Assembly: GCF_002246015.1 (NCBI RefSeq)
Contig: NZ_NOLJ01000002.1
Location: 837,779 to 901,778 of the forward strand
Direction: 5' to 3'
Origin: Nostoc sp. 'Peltigera membranacea cyanobiont' 210A
GTDB lineage: Bacteria; Cyanobacteriota; Cyanobacteriia; Cyanobacteriales; Nostocaceae
DNA length: 64,000 bases
In this document: positions 53,961 through 62,641 of the stretch, in pieces
How the letters are laid out: each line of letters starts with the position of its first letter
How positions within the stretch are numbered: the stretch's first letter is position 1
Notes under the pieces: model-generated
What the model saw: only the letters and a program-made list of their open reading frames with translations
Database searches by the model: none
What the model was told of the DNA's origin: nothing
Position numbers and translations under genes: made by a program

Positions 53961-55877
53961 TTACGAAAGGTTCTGGAAGTAAGCTTCTAGAGCTTCAGTC
54001 ACTAACTGAGTCATCGGCTTACCTTGGCTTTCTGCTACTTCCTTCAACTTGCTATAAACCTCTTCTTTCAAGTTCACCCGATGGCGTGATTTACTTGTAC
54101 CATTGGCTGTTTGGGGTTCGTAGCTAGCAGCAAATTCGCGGATGGCATCAAAACCAACACGATCGCAAAAATCACCAAAGCTTTCCTTAGATTTCCGAGA
54201 TTTTTTAAAGTAAACAAATATCGGCTCTAAGAAGCTTTCCAAGTCATTATGGTGCAGTTTCTCTGTGTAAGGTTGTGCCAGTCGAGTCTGATTTGGCGAA
54301 CCCCCTAACCATAATTGGTAAGATTCTGGAGCGCTACCGACAAAAGCCAATTCTGCCAAGTAAGGACGAGCGCAGCCATTGGGGCATCCTGTCATCCTTA
54401 CCACAAAATGTTCTTTTTGTAAACCTAGTTTATCCAACAGAGCGCGAATCCGTTCCAAAATACTCGGTATTGCGCGTTCTGATTCCGTGATTGCCAAGCC
54501 GCAAGTGGGTAAAGCCGGACAAGCCATTGCATACCGCACTAAAGGTTCTATTTTACTAGGGTCGTCTCCGACACCGTGACGGCTGAGAATGTCTTGAATA
54601 GCTTCCTTGCTATCTGGTTCGATATCGTAAAAAATCAGGTTGTGGTTGGCTGTCAGACGGATGTGTAAGTTGAACTGTTCAACAATTTCCCGCAAGGCGG
54701 TTTTCAGTTGAAACGAACCTTCATCCTTTACTCGACCATTGTCAATGGAAATTCCTAAGAAGAGCTTGCCATCACCTTGTTCATTCCAGCCGAGGAAGTC
54801 GTAATATTTAAACTCTGGTAGTGGTTTGAAGGCTTCAACTGGTTTACCAAAATATTCTTCAACTTGGGTACGGAATTTATCTACGCCCCAATCGTTGATT
54901 AAATATTTTAATCTGGCATGACGACGATCGGTGCGATCGCCATAATCTCTCTGGGTAGCAACAATCGCTTTCACTATGTCGTAAACGTCATCCTTCGCCA
55001 CATAACCAATGGGATCTGCTAACCTAGCGAAAGTTTCTTCTTTACCGTGGGTTCTACCTAAACCACCACCAGCAAAAATATTAAATCCTTCTAATTGCTT
55101 CTTCTTATTGGTAATTACTACCAAAGTCAGGTCTTGGGAATACAAATCTACCGAATTATCCCCTGGCACAGTCACGCAAATTTTGAACTTGCGCGGCATA
55201 TAGTACGTGCCATAAATCGGTTCTTCGTTGTCATGGATAATTGTGCCATTCCCATTGCGCTGTCGCGCCGCCTTCACCTCTGGGTTCTCTTCAGCACTAA
55301 TTGCTTTTTCCCCATCTAACCAAATTTCGTAATAAGCACCTGTTTGCGCTGTCAGCAAGTCAGCAATATTCTGGGCATACTCCCAAGCATACTGATACTC
55401 TGGGCGATTTTTAAAGGGGGCTGGTGGTGCCATCACATTTCGATTAATGTCACCACAAGCTCCCAAAGTCGAACCCAGGTTGTTGACAATCGTGGCAATT
55501 GCTGATTTAAGATTTTTCTTTAAAATACCGTGCAGTTGGAAACCTTGACGGGTAGTTGCTCGTAACGTGTGGTTGCCATACTCATCAGCGATTTTATCTA
55601 AAGCCAGATACAGCTGCGGCGGTACTAAACCACCCGGATTTTTTGTCCGCAGCATAAACTGGTAATCTTTTTCCTGTCCCTTGGTGCGGTTGTCGCGGTT
55701 ATCCTGCTGGTAAGAACCGTGATACTTCAAAAGCTGTACCGCATTTTCAGTAAAATGGGTAGTGTCTTGAAGAATCTCAGTTGCTACAGGTTCACGCAAA
55801 AAATTACTATTTTCCTTGATCCCTTCTACTTTGGAAGGCTTACGGCTAGCGATTGGGGAAGGAGCAGATTTAACCAT
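53961..55877 (-). CDS. sir: Ferredoxin-sulfite reductase with C-terminal ribbon-helix-helix extension
   Basis: Reduces sulfite to sulfide with six electrons from ferredoxin, using a siroheme-[4Fe-4S] centre. The Fe-S/siroheme cysteines are in [18 protein letters not shown] and [19 protein letters not shown], near residues 465-530. Two sulfite/nitrite reductase ferredoxin-like halves and [20 protein letters not shown] are recognisable. The 638-residue length exceeds the core. The last about 40 residues ([20 protein letters not shown], then [16 protein letters not shown]) look like a CopG/Arc-type ribbon-helix-helix. The start ATG at 55877 is preceded by a 220-nt gap with a dispersed repeat. 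Confidence 0.95.
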   Translation of the reverse strand: MVKSAPSPIASRKPSKVEGIKENSNFLREPVATEILQDTTHFTENAVQLLKYHGSYQQDNRDNRTKGQEKDYQFMLRTKNPGGLVPPQLYLALDKIADEYGNHTLRATTRQGFQLHGILKKNLKSAIATIVNNLGSTLGACGDINRNVMAPPAPFKNRPEYQYAWEYAQNIADLLTAQTGAYYEIWLDGEKAISAEENPEVKAARQRNGNGTIIHDNEEPIYGTYYMPRKFKICVTVPGDNSVDLYSQDLTLVVITNKKKQLEGFNIFAGGGLGRTHGKEETFARLADPIGYVAKDDVYDIVKAIVATQRDYGDRTDRRHARLKYLINDWGVDKFRTQVEEYFGKPVEAFKPLPEFKYYDFLGWNEQGDGKLFLGISIDNGRVKDEGSFQLKTALREIVEQFNLHIRLTANHNLIFYDIEPDSKEAIQDILSRHGVGDDPSKIEPLVRYAMACPALPTCGLAITESERAIPSILERIRALLDKLGLQKEHFVVRMTGCPNGCARPYLAELAFVGSAPESYQLWLGGSPNQTRLAQPYTEKLHHNDLESFLEPIFVYFKKSRKSKESFGDFCDRVGFDAIREFAASYEPQTANGTSKSRHRVNLKEEVYSKLKEVAESQGKPMTQLVTEALEAYFQNLS

Positions 55878-56115
55878 TAGACTTGTATAGTATTCTCAAT
55901 AAAGCATTAGTAGACGCCGAATCAGCACCCTTCGGCTACTTGATCCCCGGTAATCCGGCCGGAATAATGAGGAATGATTTAATTTTAACACGGCAAAAGC
56001 CGGCTTTGTTAGTGATGTAATACTTAGCAAAACCAGCTTTTGGGAGTAGTGAGTTTTTAGTGCTGAGTCCTGAGTACTAAGTAAAGTATAAACTGACTGA
56101 GGACTCAATAATCTT

Positions 56116-56655
56116 TTATTTGAAGCGATAACCGATACCACCATTGATGCTAACAGCAGAAGCATCACTATTTTGGTAAGCACCAAGTCCGACTTTGGCA
56201 TTAGTGTAGACGAGGAAATTGTTAGCAACTTCCGATTCAACACCAGCACCTACCACTACAGAATCTCTGTTACCTATAGGAGTTGGTGAGCCATCTTTCT
56301 CTACAAAAGAATAACCACCAGTTAAATAGGCGTTAGTTCTATTAGCGATAGGCACATCCACAGAAAGTTCTGGAATTATGGCACTTGTTTTATCACTCCA
56401 GAGGACATTACCACGTGCAGAAAACGGCGTAGTTCCTAATTTCACGCGGCCTGTGACATTACCACCAAATGTGGCATCATCGTTGATACCTTGTCCGCCA
56501 CTGGTAACGCCAGCTGCAACACCAGCACCAACATAACTAGCATCAGTACCCTTTTTAGTTTCAGCAGAAGCTTGGCCAGCTGATAGAACAAAAGGAGCAA
56601 CTATTAAGGAAGACAATGCAGAAATTGTCACGAAAGACTTGAGTAAGCGTTTCAT
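56116..56655 (-). CDS. Exported beta-barrel-like outer membrane protein
   Basis: Begins MKRLLKSFVTISALSSLIVAPFVLS with an AQASA-type signal peptidase site, so it is exported. The mature part of about 145 residues has alternating Gly/aromatic beta strands (YVGAGVAAGVTSGG, GGNVTGRVKLGTTPFSARGNVLW, NAYLTGGYSFVEKDG, SVVVGAGVESEVANNFLVYTNAKVG). It ends SINGGIGYRFK, a typical small OmpA/OmpW-like barrel terminus. I use the ATG at 56655; the frame also opens at a TTG 12 nt earlier. Function unknown. Confidence 0.82.
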   Translation of the reverse strand: MKRLLKSFVTISALSSLIVAPFVLSAGQASAETKKGTDASYVGAGVAAGVTSGGQGINDDATFGGNVTGRVKLGTTPFSARGNVLWSDKTSAIIPELSVDVPIANRTNAYLTGGYSFVEKDGSPTPIGNRDSVVVGAGVESEVANNFLVYTNAKVGLGAYQNSDASAVSINGGIGYRFK

Positions 56656-57049
56656 AATTTTTACCAAATTTTGTATTTTTTACTTGTATATTCCAGGTCG
56701 AAAATAAAGTGATAATGTTCCAAATGATTCCCAACTTTTATTAAAAAACTGTTGTTGCTAATGTATAACGCTTACAGGATAACTATCCCTTGAATTGATA
56801 AATAAGCTGTTATAATTACATCTCAATGTCTTTCAATTCTGGCTGTTTGTTCCCCCGATAGACGCTTTTACAACTGTCACAATATTTGGAACTAAAACTA
56901 AGTCGGGATATGGTAAATAAAATACCCGATTAATAATTTTTGCCGAGCTTTTCAAAGATGATGAAAAAGTAGGCTGTAACATCTGTTGCAACAAGCTATA
57001 GAGGAAATCTATAAAGTTAATTTTGAGCAATTCTCGTGGAGATTGAATA
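56656..57049. other. 394-nt divergent intergenic region
   Basis: AT-rich DNA with no repeat or gene that I can support. It should hold the promoters of the outer-membrane-like protein and of the first ADP-ribosylglycohydrolase gene. Confidence 0.5.
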
Positions 57050-57991
57050 ATGCTAACCGCTGCAAAAACGTTGTCTGGTTTGATGGGTTTATGTGTCGGT
57101 GATGCGTTGGGTGTGCCAGTAGAGTTTACTAGCCGTGCTGAACGAGTAAAATCTCCAGTGACAACGATGTTGGGTTATGGCACATGGAATCAACCACCAG
57201 GAACTTGGTCAGATGACAGTTCCTTAAGCTTTTGCTTGGCAGAATGCCTTTGTAGAGGGTATTCCTTGGATGCTATAGCTAATTCCTTCTGGCGCTGGTA
57301 CAAGGAGGCTTACTGGACTCCTCGTGGCGATGTCTTTGATATTGGTCAAACTACCCACACAGCAATTATGCGCCTCAAGCAGGGAGTTGTTCCCCATCAG
57401 GCAGGTGGTAAGGTTGAAAATAGTAATGGCAATGGTTCTTTAATGAGAATCTTGCCAATGGCTTATTGTCACAGAAGCTTCACTTTAGGCGAATTGTTGG
57501 CGCGGGTGCATGATGTTTCGGCGATTACCCATGCTCATGCGCGATCGCAAATGGCCTGCGGCATTTATATTAGTATTGCAGTGGCGCTTTTAGAAGGGGC
57601 TGACCCGCAAACAGCTTATTTACAAGGATTGCAAGATATTCAAACAATTTATTCTGTGCGGGAATTTTTGTTAGAGAAGCCGCATTTTGGCAGAATTTTC
57701 AGTGGTGAGATTGCCAAAGTACCAGTAGAAGAGATTAATTCTGGTGGCTACGTAATTGATACCTTAGAATCATCCTTATGGTGTTTATTAAATAGCTCGT
57801 CTTATTCTGAGGCGGTACTGAAAGCTGTCAACTTAGGCGGAGATAGCGATACTACTGCTGCTGTCACCGGTGGGTTAGCGGGAATTTACTACGGCGTAGA
57901 AAATATTCCCAAACAATGGATGAACCAAATTGCTCGTAGACAAGACATTATCTACTTGGCAGAGCGCTTTGCAAGGGCTGTTTACAGCTAG
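57050..57991 (+). CDS. ADP-ribosylglycohydrolase family protein, copy 1
   Basis: A 313-residue ARH/DraG-type hydrolase, a family that removes ADP-ribose from proteins or nucleic acids using two Mg ions. GLCVGDALGVPVEF holds the first metal ligands, GTWSDDSSLSF the acidic pair and LGGDSDTTAAVTGGLAGIYYG the D-x-D-T site. The intermediate IARVHDVSAITHAHARSQ contains conserved His residues. All metal ligands are present. DraG proper reactivates nitrogenase, but no draT is nearby, so the substrate is open. A second copy lies 87 nt downstream. Confidence 0.93.
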   Translation: MLTAAKTLSGLMGLCVGDALGVPVEFTSRAERVKSPVTTMLGYGTWNQPPGTWSDDSSLSFCLAECLCRGYSLDAIANSFWRWYKEAYWTPRGDVFDIGQTTHTAIMRLKQGVVPHQAGGKVENSNGNGSLMRILPMAYCHRSFTLGELLARVHDVSAITHAHARSQMACGIYISIAVALLEGADPQTAYLQGLQDIQTIYSVREFLLEKPHFGRIFSGEIAKVPVEEINSGGYVIDTLESSLWCLLNSSSYSEAVLKAVNLGGDSDTTAAVTGGLAGIYYGVENIPKQWMNQIARRQDIIYLAERFARAVYS

Positions 57992-58078
57992 TTTGGAATT
58001 AGAAATTATACCAAGCGTTTGATCGGCAGCTTTTCGCAAGTAAAATTAGTTGTAGAAAAGTTTCATGCTGGTTGAACA

Positions 58079-59020
58079 ATGCTAACCGCTGCAAAAACGT
58101 TGTCTGGTTTGATGGGTTTATGTATTGGTGATGCGTTGGGTGTGCCAGTGGAGTTCACTAGCCGCGCTGAACGAGTAAAATCTCCAGTCACATCGATGCT
58201 GGGTTATGGAACTTGGGATGTTCCTGCTGGTACGTGGTCAGATGACAGCTCGCTGACCTTTTGTTTGGCAGAATGTCTTTGTGAGGGATTTTCACTGGAT
58301 GCGATTGCTAATTCCTTCTGGCGCTGGTATCACGAAAGTTATTGGACTGCTCAAGGCGAAGTATTTGATATCGGTAACACCACATTTTTAGCAATTGTGA
58401 ACTGGAAACAAGGAACTCTGCCCGTGAAAGCAGGTGGTAGTAGTGAGAATAGTAATGGCAATGGTTCTTTGATGAGAATCTTGCCGATGGCTTATTGTCA
58501 CAAAAGTTTATCTCTGGATGAATTGATTGCACGAGTACATCAAGTTTCTTCCATTACCCACGCTCATCTCCGTTCTCAAATAGCCTGTGGCATTTATATT
58601 AGTATTGCAGTGGCGCTTTTAGAAGGGGCTGACCCGCAAACAGCTTATTTACAAGGATTGCAAGACATCCAAACAATTTATTCTGTGCAGGAATTTTTAT
58701 TAGAGAAGCCGCATTTTGGCAGAGTTTTTAGTGGTGAGATTGCCAAGATACGAGTAGAAGAGATTAATTCTGGTGGCTATGTGATTGATACCTTGGAGTC
58801 ATCTTTATGGTGTTTATTAAATAGCTCGTCTTATTCTGAAGCGGTACTGAAAGCTGTCAACTTAGGCGGAGATACAGATACTACCGCCGCTGTCACTGGT
58901 GGGTTGGCCGGAATTTATTACGGAGTGGAAAATATTCCTCAACAATGGCTCAACCAGATTGCTCGTAAGCAGGACATTATTAACTTGGCAGAGCGTTTTG
59001 CAAGGGCTGTTTACAGCTAG
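58079..59020 (+). CDS. ADP-ribosylglycohydrolase family protein, copy 2
   Basis: Tandem duplicate of the preceding gene with the same length (313 residues) and complete metal sites (GTWSDDSSLTF, GGDTDTTAAVTG). The first about 110 bp and the last 450 bp are nearly identical to copy 1. The middle (about 58330-58450, YHESYWTAQGEVFDIGNTT and IVNWKQGTLPVKAGG) has diverged. This middle includes the part of the fold around the substrate cleft, so the two copies may differ in specificity. The intergenic stretch of 87 nt has its own ATG context, so they may be cotranscribed. Confidence 0.93.
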   Translation: MLTAAKTLSGLMGLCIGDALGVPVEFTSRAERVKSPVTSMLGYGTWDVPAGTWSDDSSLTFCLAECLCEGFSLDAIANSFWRWYHESYWTAQGEVFDIGNTTFLAIVNWKQGTLPVKAGGSSENSNGNGSLMRILPMAYCHKSLSLDELIARVHQVSSITHAHLRSQIACGIYISIAVALLEGADPQTAYLQGLQDIQTIYSVQEFLLEKPHFGRVFSGEIAKIRVEEINSGGYVIDTLESSLWCLLNSSSYSEAVLKAVNLGGDTDTTAAVTGGLAGIYYGVENIPQQWLNQIARKQDIINLAERFARAVYS

Positions 59021-59121
59021 TAGTCCATCAAGCAAAGTTTGAAGGGTAAAGAAAGGAACCGCGTTCGCTTATCTCTCAAATTCAATGGCACAGACCACTA
59101 GTTTGTAATTTTAAATTATAC

Positions 59122-59162
59122 AAAGAGTGAGGAGTTATGAAAATCCTAACTCCTCACTCTTT
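59122..59162. terminator. Perfect 16-bp hairpin between convergent genes
   Basis: AAAGAGTGAGGAGTTA (59122-59137) and its exact complement (59147-59162) have a 9-nt loop. The hairpin covers the cutA stop codon and can terminate both cutA and the second ADP-ribosylglycohydrolase gene. Confidence 0.75.
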
Positions 59163-59486
59163 ACTTTTAACTTGCTGAGAAATCCACTGTAAGTAGGCTT
59201 GAGAACTGGCAACAATTGGTAAAGCAATAATTTCTGGCACTTCATAGGAGTGCAGTTCCTTAATTTTGGCCTCCATTGCCGGAAATTGCGCCAAATCAGT
59301 TTTAATCAGTAATTGCCATTCTTGCTCTTTATGCACTTCTCCTTGCCAAGTGTAAATTGAGTGGATTGGTAATAGACTCACACAAGCAGCGAGTTTAGCT
59401 TCCACAAGAGCATTTGCAATTGCTTCTGCCTCCTGGATGTTGCCAGCTGTCACCAATACCACACCATATTCAGCAGGTGTCTCCAT
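59154..59486 (-). CDS. cutA: Divalent cation tolerance protein CutA
   Basis: A 110-residue trimeric ferredoxin-like protein. GVVLVTAGNIQEAEAIANALVEAKLAACVSLLPIHSIYTWQGEVHKEQEWQLLIKT covers the family signature, with the AACV strand, and LHSYEVPEIIALPI is the C-terminal hallmark. The conserved Cys and acidic residues of the putative Cu/metal site are present. Its last codons are part of a perfect palindrome. It follows the HTH-protein gene by only 5 nt and is probably its downstream partner in an operon. Confidence 0.95.
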   Translation of the reverse strand: METPAEYGVVLVTAGNIQEAEAIANALVEAKLAACVSLLPIHSIYTWQGEVHKEQEWQLLIKTDLAQFPAMEAKIKELHSYEVPEIIALPIVASSQAYLQWISQQVKSKE

Positions 59487-59491
59487 GACCT

Positions 59492-60508
59492 CTAAACCGT
59501 CGCAGACAAGGAATAGACCTGACCATCAATCAGCAGCCGTGTGATGCCTTTAGCTTGCAAATGAGTACGAGCCTTATGGAGCATTTTACTATCAGGAACT
59601 TTAATCACGCGATCGCGCTTTGTAGAAAAGCGCTTGGCGACACGATGGTTATCAAACACCGGCAGAGTTCTTTGCTGAGTTTCCAGGCTGGGAATTTGCC
59701 CCAAGTCACCAAAGTCTTTCAGAGGCCGGGTAATTAATTCTGAGGAACGGTCAATTACCAAATAGCAAGTTTTCGGCAAATTGGCTACAGACAGAGGCAA
59801 AACTTGAACTGATGCTTCACCTGGTCTGCGTTTTGTGACTAAAGGTCTTTCCTCATCCAGGTCATCATCATCAAAGTCTTCTTCCTCAAAATCGTCATCC
59901 TCTAAATCATCATCATCTAAATCATCCAAATCCTCTGATTCGTCTAGCAAATCTTCGCCCAGCATGTGCGCGATGACGGCTGCTCCTGGATGTTCAACCT
60001 TTAGAGGCGGGATGGAGATGCTGACTATTTCCGGCGGCTTTGGCTCTGGAGTTTCTAATTTCTCAGATGTGACTCGGAGTTTCGGTTTTTCCGCCGCCGA
60101 GGGGCGTCGCCGCACCCGTCTACTAGCGGCGATTGACTCCGCCGTTTCCTCTGAGTAAAGTTCCTGCTCTACACGAATTATCTTACGTGGTAGTGGCTCA
60201 ACCTTTGGCACTTCCAAAGGTGGGCTTTCAATGGGTGGAACTTCTATCTCCGGCTCAGGTTGAGTCAGCAGTGGTAACTGCTCGTAGCTAACCTGTGCCC
60301 TTCCCTCAGGAGTTCTCGCAGCCCGCTTTAAAGAGACTAAGTATTCATACTCATCCTCTGGCAAAGTACTTTTGAGCAGGCGACTAATTGTCGAGTTACT
60401 CACACCGTAGCGGTCTGCCAAAGTTGAGGTTGTTTCGGCAGTCTCTCGATATAACTTCAGAATTTCTTGCTTGTCAGAGTCTGTTAATTTTCTCACGGTA
60501 GATACCAA
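59492..60508 (-). CDS. HTH-domain protein with long acidic tract
   Basis: A 338-residue protein. The N-terminal helix-turn-helix (DKQEILKLYRETAETTSTLADRYGVSNSTISRLLK) resembles transposase/Hin-type HTHs and may bind DNA. The centre has a Pro/Glu-rich linker and a nearly pure Asp/Glu stretch near residues 190-218. The C-terminal domain (KTCYLVIDRSSELITRPLKDFGDLGQIPSLE, HLQAKGITRLLIDGQVYSL) is conserved-looking but I do not recognise it. The start is not sure: TTG at 60508 or GTG at 60496; there is no ATG. It is upstream of cutA and downstream of a membrane-protein gene. Confidence 0.82.
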   Translation of the reverse strand: MVSTVRKLTDSDKQEILKLYRETAETTSTLADRYGVSNSTISRLLKSTLPEDEYEYLVSLKRAARTPEGRAQVSYEQLPLLTQPEPEIEVPPIESPPLEVPKVEPLPRKIIRVEQELYSEETAESIAASRRVRRRPSAAEKPKLRVTSEKLETPEPKPPEIVSISIPPLKVEHPGAAVIAHMLGEDLLDESEDLDDLDDDDLEDDDFEEEDFDDDDLDEERPLVTKRRPGEASVQVLPLSVANLPKTCYLVIDRSSELITRPLKDFGDLGQIPSLETQQRTLPVFDNHRVAKRFSTKRDRVIKVPDSKMLHKARTHLQAKGITRLLIDGQVYSLSATV

Positions 60509-60517
60509 AAATCCTTA

Positions 60518-61369
60518 CTAAGCTCGTTTTCTTGTGCTGGTACGCCGCGTTCGTCTTAGTGATGCGTCATATTCTAAGGCAGCGCCCATACCAAATAACA
60601 CTCCACTAAACACCCAAAACACTTCTAATATCTCTCCACTTTGATAATTGGGGCCTTGGGCGTATTTAAACCACATATCTGCAATGTAAAGCGAAAAGGC
60701 CGCCGCTGCAATCATTCGCCAAGACTGGGAAACTCTTCCTCCCCAAAAGGCTAGCAGCAGAGTGGTAGCAATAATTAACAGAACCACATCGCTAACTACG
60801 TAAAACCAGTTCAAAATAGCGACTAGCAGTTCCGTGGATGTTTCCTGTTGCATAGAAATCCACCATGCCAACAAACTACCGAATACTGCAATTGCTAACA
60901 CAATTAGCCACTGCCATTTTTCCAGATTGATTCGCCTGGAAGCCACAGCTAAAATCATGCCTGCGCCAAGTAATAGATAAGTCAGTACAAAAAATATATC
61001 GCCTACAGACACATCCGGTTCATCTTTTAAAACTATTTCGGTATAGCCGAAAATTATCCCTCCAACGAAATAAGAAAGCATACCTAGCCCAATTAAGAGC
61101 CAAACATTCCGGCCACTGACGATTTGTGGACTCAGCCAGTTCCTCAAGCATAAGATACCGGCAGCCAAATAAGCTAAAGCTTCAAAAATATTTGTGCCAA
61201 TCACATACCACTCAGCTCGGCTTTCTATGCCATCGGCTCCGGGAACTTTGGCACTAAACAACAAAAAGTATAGCAGTGCCAGTACAGCCCAGCCAATATT
61301 AGCTAAGACAATGTTCTGAGTGTTGAAAATAGATTTAGAAAGGAACGAATTCTCGTAAGAGTTATTCAT
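60518..61369 (-). CDS. Polytopic membrane protein, function unknown
   Basis: A 283-residue protein with about eight hydrophobic segments, for example VLANIGWAVLALLYFLLFSA, IGLGMLSYFVGGIIFGYTEIVL and DIFFVLTYLLLGAGMILAVA. Others are WLIVLAIAVFGSLLAWWISM and WFYVVSDVVLLIIATTLLLAF. A Trp/Tyr-rich loop (YVIGTNIFEALAYLAAGIL) lies early. The last residues are Arg-rich (RRTRRTSTRKR). No transporter motif that I know is seen. The ATG at 61369 is used because the longer GTG start has no support. It is 9 nt upstream of the HTH gene, so these two and cutA likely form one unit. Confidence 0.8.
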   Translation of the reverse strand: MNNSYENSFLSKSIFNTQNIVLANIGWAVLALLYFLLFSAKVPGADGIESRAEWYVIGTNIFEALAYLAAGILCLRNWLSPQIVSGRNVWLLIGLGMLSYFVGGIIFGYTEIVLKDEPDVSVGDIFFVLTYLLLGAGMILAVASRRINLEKWQWLIVLAIAVFGSLLAWWISMQQETSTELLVAILNWFYVVSDVVLLIIATTLLLAFWGGRVSQSWRMIAAAAFSLYIADMWFKYAQGPNYQSGEILEVFWVFSGVLFGMGAALEYDASLRRTRRTSTRKRA

Positions 61370-61511
61370 AGGACAAGACTTATGTAGATGCACTCTGGCA
61401 GTATTTTGAGTTAAAGGAATGTATATCTAGCAGTGTGTCTGCCAAGTAATACACAATCGGACACCAAAAGCAAGTTGCCAGTGGCCGGAATTTTCTGAAA
61501 AAATTTCCATG

Positions 61512-62171
61512 CTACTGCCATAGTTTACCCAGTGGTGATTGTTTTAGCCAATTGATAAACAGCGCTCGCTCGGCTTCTGGCATATCTTCTAGCTTATAAA
61601 TCACTTGTTTGGTAAAATTACCATTGCCAAAATAGGCTTTTCCTAATCGATGCAGTTCTTGTAACAGAATAACTACATGATTTTCTTGCCAATCAGGTAT
61701 TTTGGCTACCGGCAAAGGATTAGTAGACACCAAATATTTAACCGCTTCTAGAGAAGACGCTTGGGGAAATTGCTTCTGCTGTAATACTTCGGCAATATCT
61801 TTTTCAAATAATGCAACTTGCCTAGCACCTAAAAACTCTTCAATATCGATAGAAACACCTTGTAACAGCAAAATACTGGCTTGGATTAAAATCGCCGTTT
61901 TGCCATGACCACCTGTGTCACTATCCAGCTGCTCTAAACGGATTTTGCCCCAAACACTAAAGCGTTCCGGTTCCTCCAGCAAAACACAGGCTTTACCTCG
62001 GTTATCCGTTAATTCTCTCCATAAGGCTCTAGCTTCTTCTTCTTGACTAGCTTTGAAAACACTAATCAAGCGAAAAGTTTGCCCTTGATAACTGAGAATC
62101 GGCACTTGCTGATCCTTTTTTGGGTGCTGAATGCTTGATATTTCAACATCCTGCCGTTTGAGAATAAACAT
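61512..62171 (-). CDS. Conserved cyanobacterial-type protein, function unknown
   Basis: A 219-residue soluble protein that I do not recognise. It starts MFILKRQDVEISSIQHPKKDQQVPILSYQGQTFRLISVFKASQEEEARALWRELTDNRGKACVLLEE in outline. A central helix pair (AILIQASILLLQGVSIDIEEFLG) follows, and the C-terminal part is ENHVVILLQELHRLGKAYFGNGNFTK. No catalytic motif is evident. It is read toward the membrane-protein gene 143 nt downstream on the same strand. Confidence 0.75.
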   Translation of the reverse strand: MFILKRQDVEISSIQHPKKDQQVPILSYQGQTFRLISVFKASQEEEARALWRELTDNRGKACVLLEEPERFSVWGKIRLEQLDSDTGGHGKTAILIQASILLLQGVSIDIEEFLGARQVALFEKDIAEVLQQKQFPQASSLEAVKYLVSTNPLPVAKIPDWQENHVVILLQELHRLGKAYFGNGNFTKQVIYKLEDMPEAERALFINWLKQSPLGKLWQ

Positions 62172-62529
62172 GGCACTAGCAAATAACTCCTCACAGGGGC
62201 ACTCTTAATATGGAATATATAATGGCATTTGGCAGTATCGCCAAGGCTGAAATTACCTAGCATACTGTGAAAATGAGCCTCGCGATCGCCAGTTCCTTCC
62301 CGAAGGTAGCGGCCCAGAGGACGTTAGCGCTAACGGGCAAATAACCCCTTGACAACACAATATATTTAAACCAATACTCCATCTGTTTTGTTTTCGGTGT
62401 AGATTGCACTAACTAGCGACTAGCATCTTAGCCTTGCTAGTAGTAAATCTGCAATTTTTGATTGCTTCTTGGTAGGTGAAGACGATATAATAGTGTAGGT
62501 GACTCCTTCGGGAGCCATTATTTTGTTTT
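62172..62529. other. Intergenic region upstream of tRNA-Arg
   Basis: Contains the palindrome gttagcgctaac (62323-62334) within a cagaggacgtt repeat. A short inverted repeat before the tRNA (actccttcgggagcc) follows, and the region probably includes the tRNA promoter near 62470-62510. No gene seen. Confidence 0.5.
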
Positions 62530-62602
62530 GGGCGCGTAGCTCAGTGGATAGAGCAATTGCCTTCTAAGCAATCGGTCGCAGGTTCGAACCCTGCCGCGCT
62601 CG
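62530..62602 (+). tRNA. tRNA-Arg (anticodon UCU)
   Basis: A 73-nt cloverleaf. The acceptor gggcgcg (62530-62536) pairs with cgcgctc (62595-62601) with one G-U. The D-stem is gctc/gagc, the anticodon stem attgc/gcaat with loop cttctaa (anticodon tct at 62563-62565), and the T-arm gcagg-ttcgaac-cctgc. CCA is not encoded. It reads AGA codons. The gene is uninterrupted; an intron-type endonuclease gene starts 39 nt downstream. Confidence 0.97.
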
Positions 62603-62641
62603 TTTTAACTCAATATGAACCCTCAAGCGGTGTGAAGTGAT

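Noticed and set aside
55896..56249. Minus-strand 117-codon ORF overlapping the outer-membrane-like gene
   Set aside because: It is a frame shadow of the barrel gene continuing into a repeat-rich intergenic region; no signal or motif.
57050..57991. Assignment as draG (nitrogenase reactivating glycohydrolase)
   Set aside because: No draT or nif genes are nearby, and the family is broad; only the general name is supported.
59835..60158. Ser/Lys-rich plus-strand ORF
   Set aside because: It is the complement of the Asp/Glu tract of the HTH gene; the serine runs simply mirror acidic codons.
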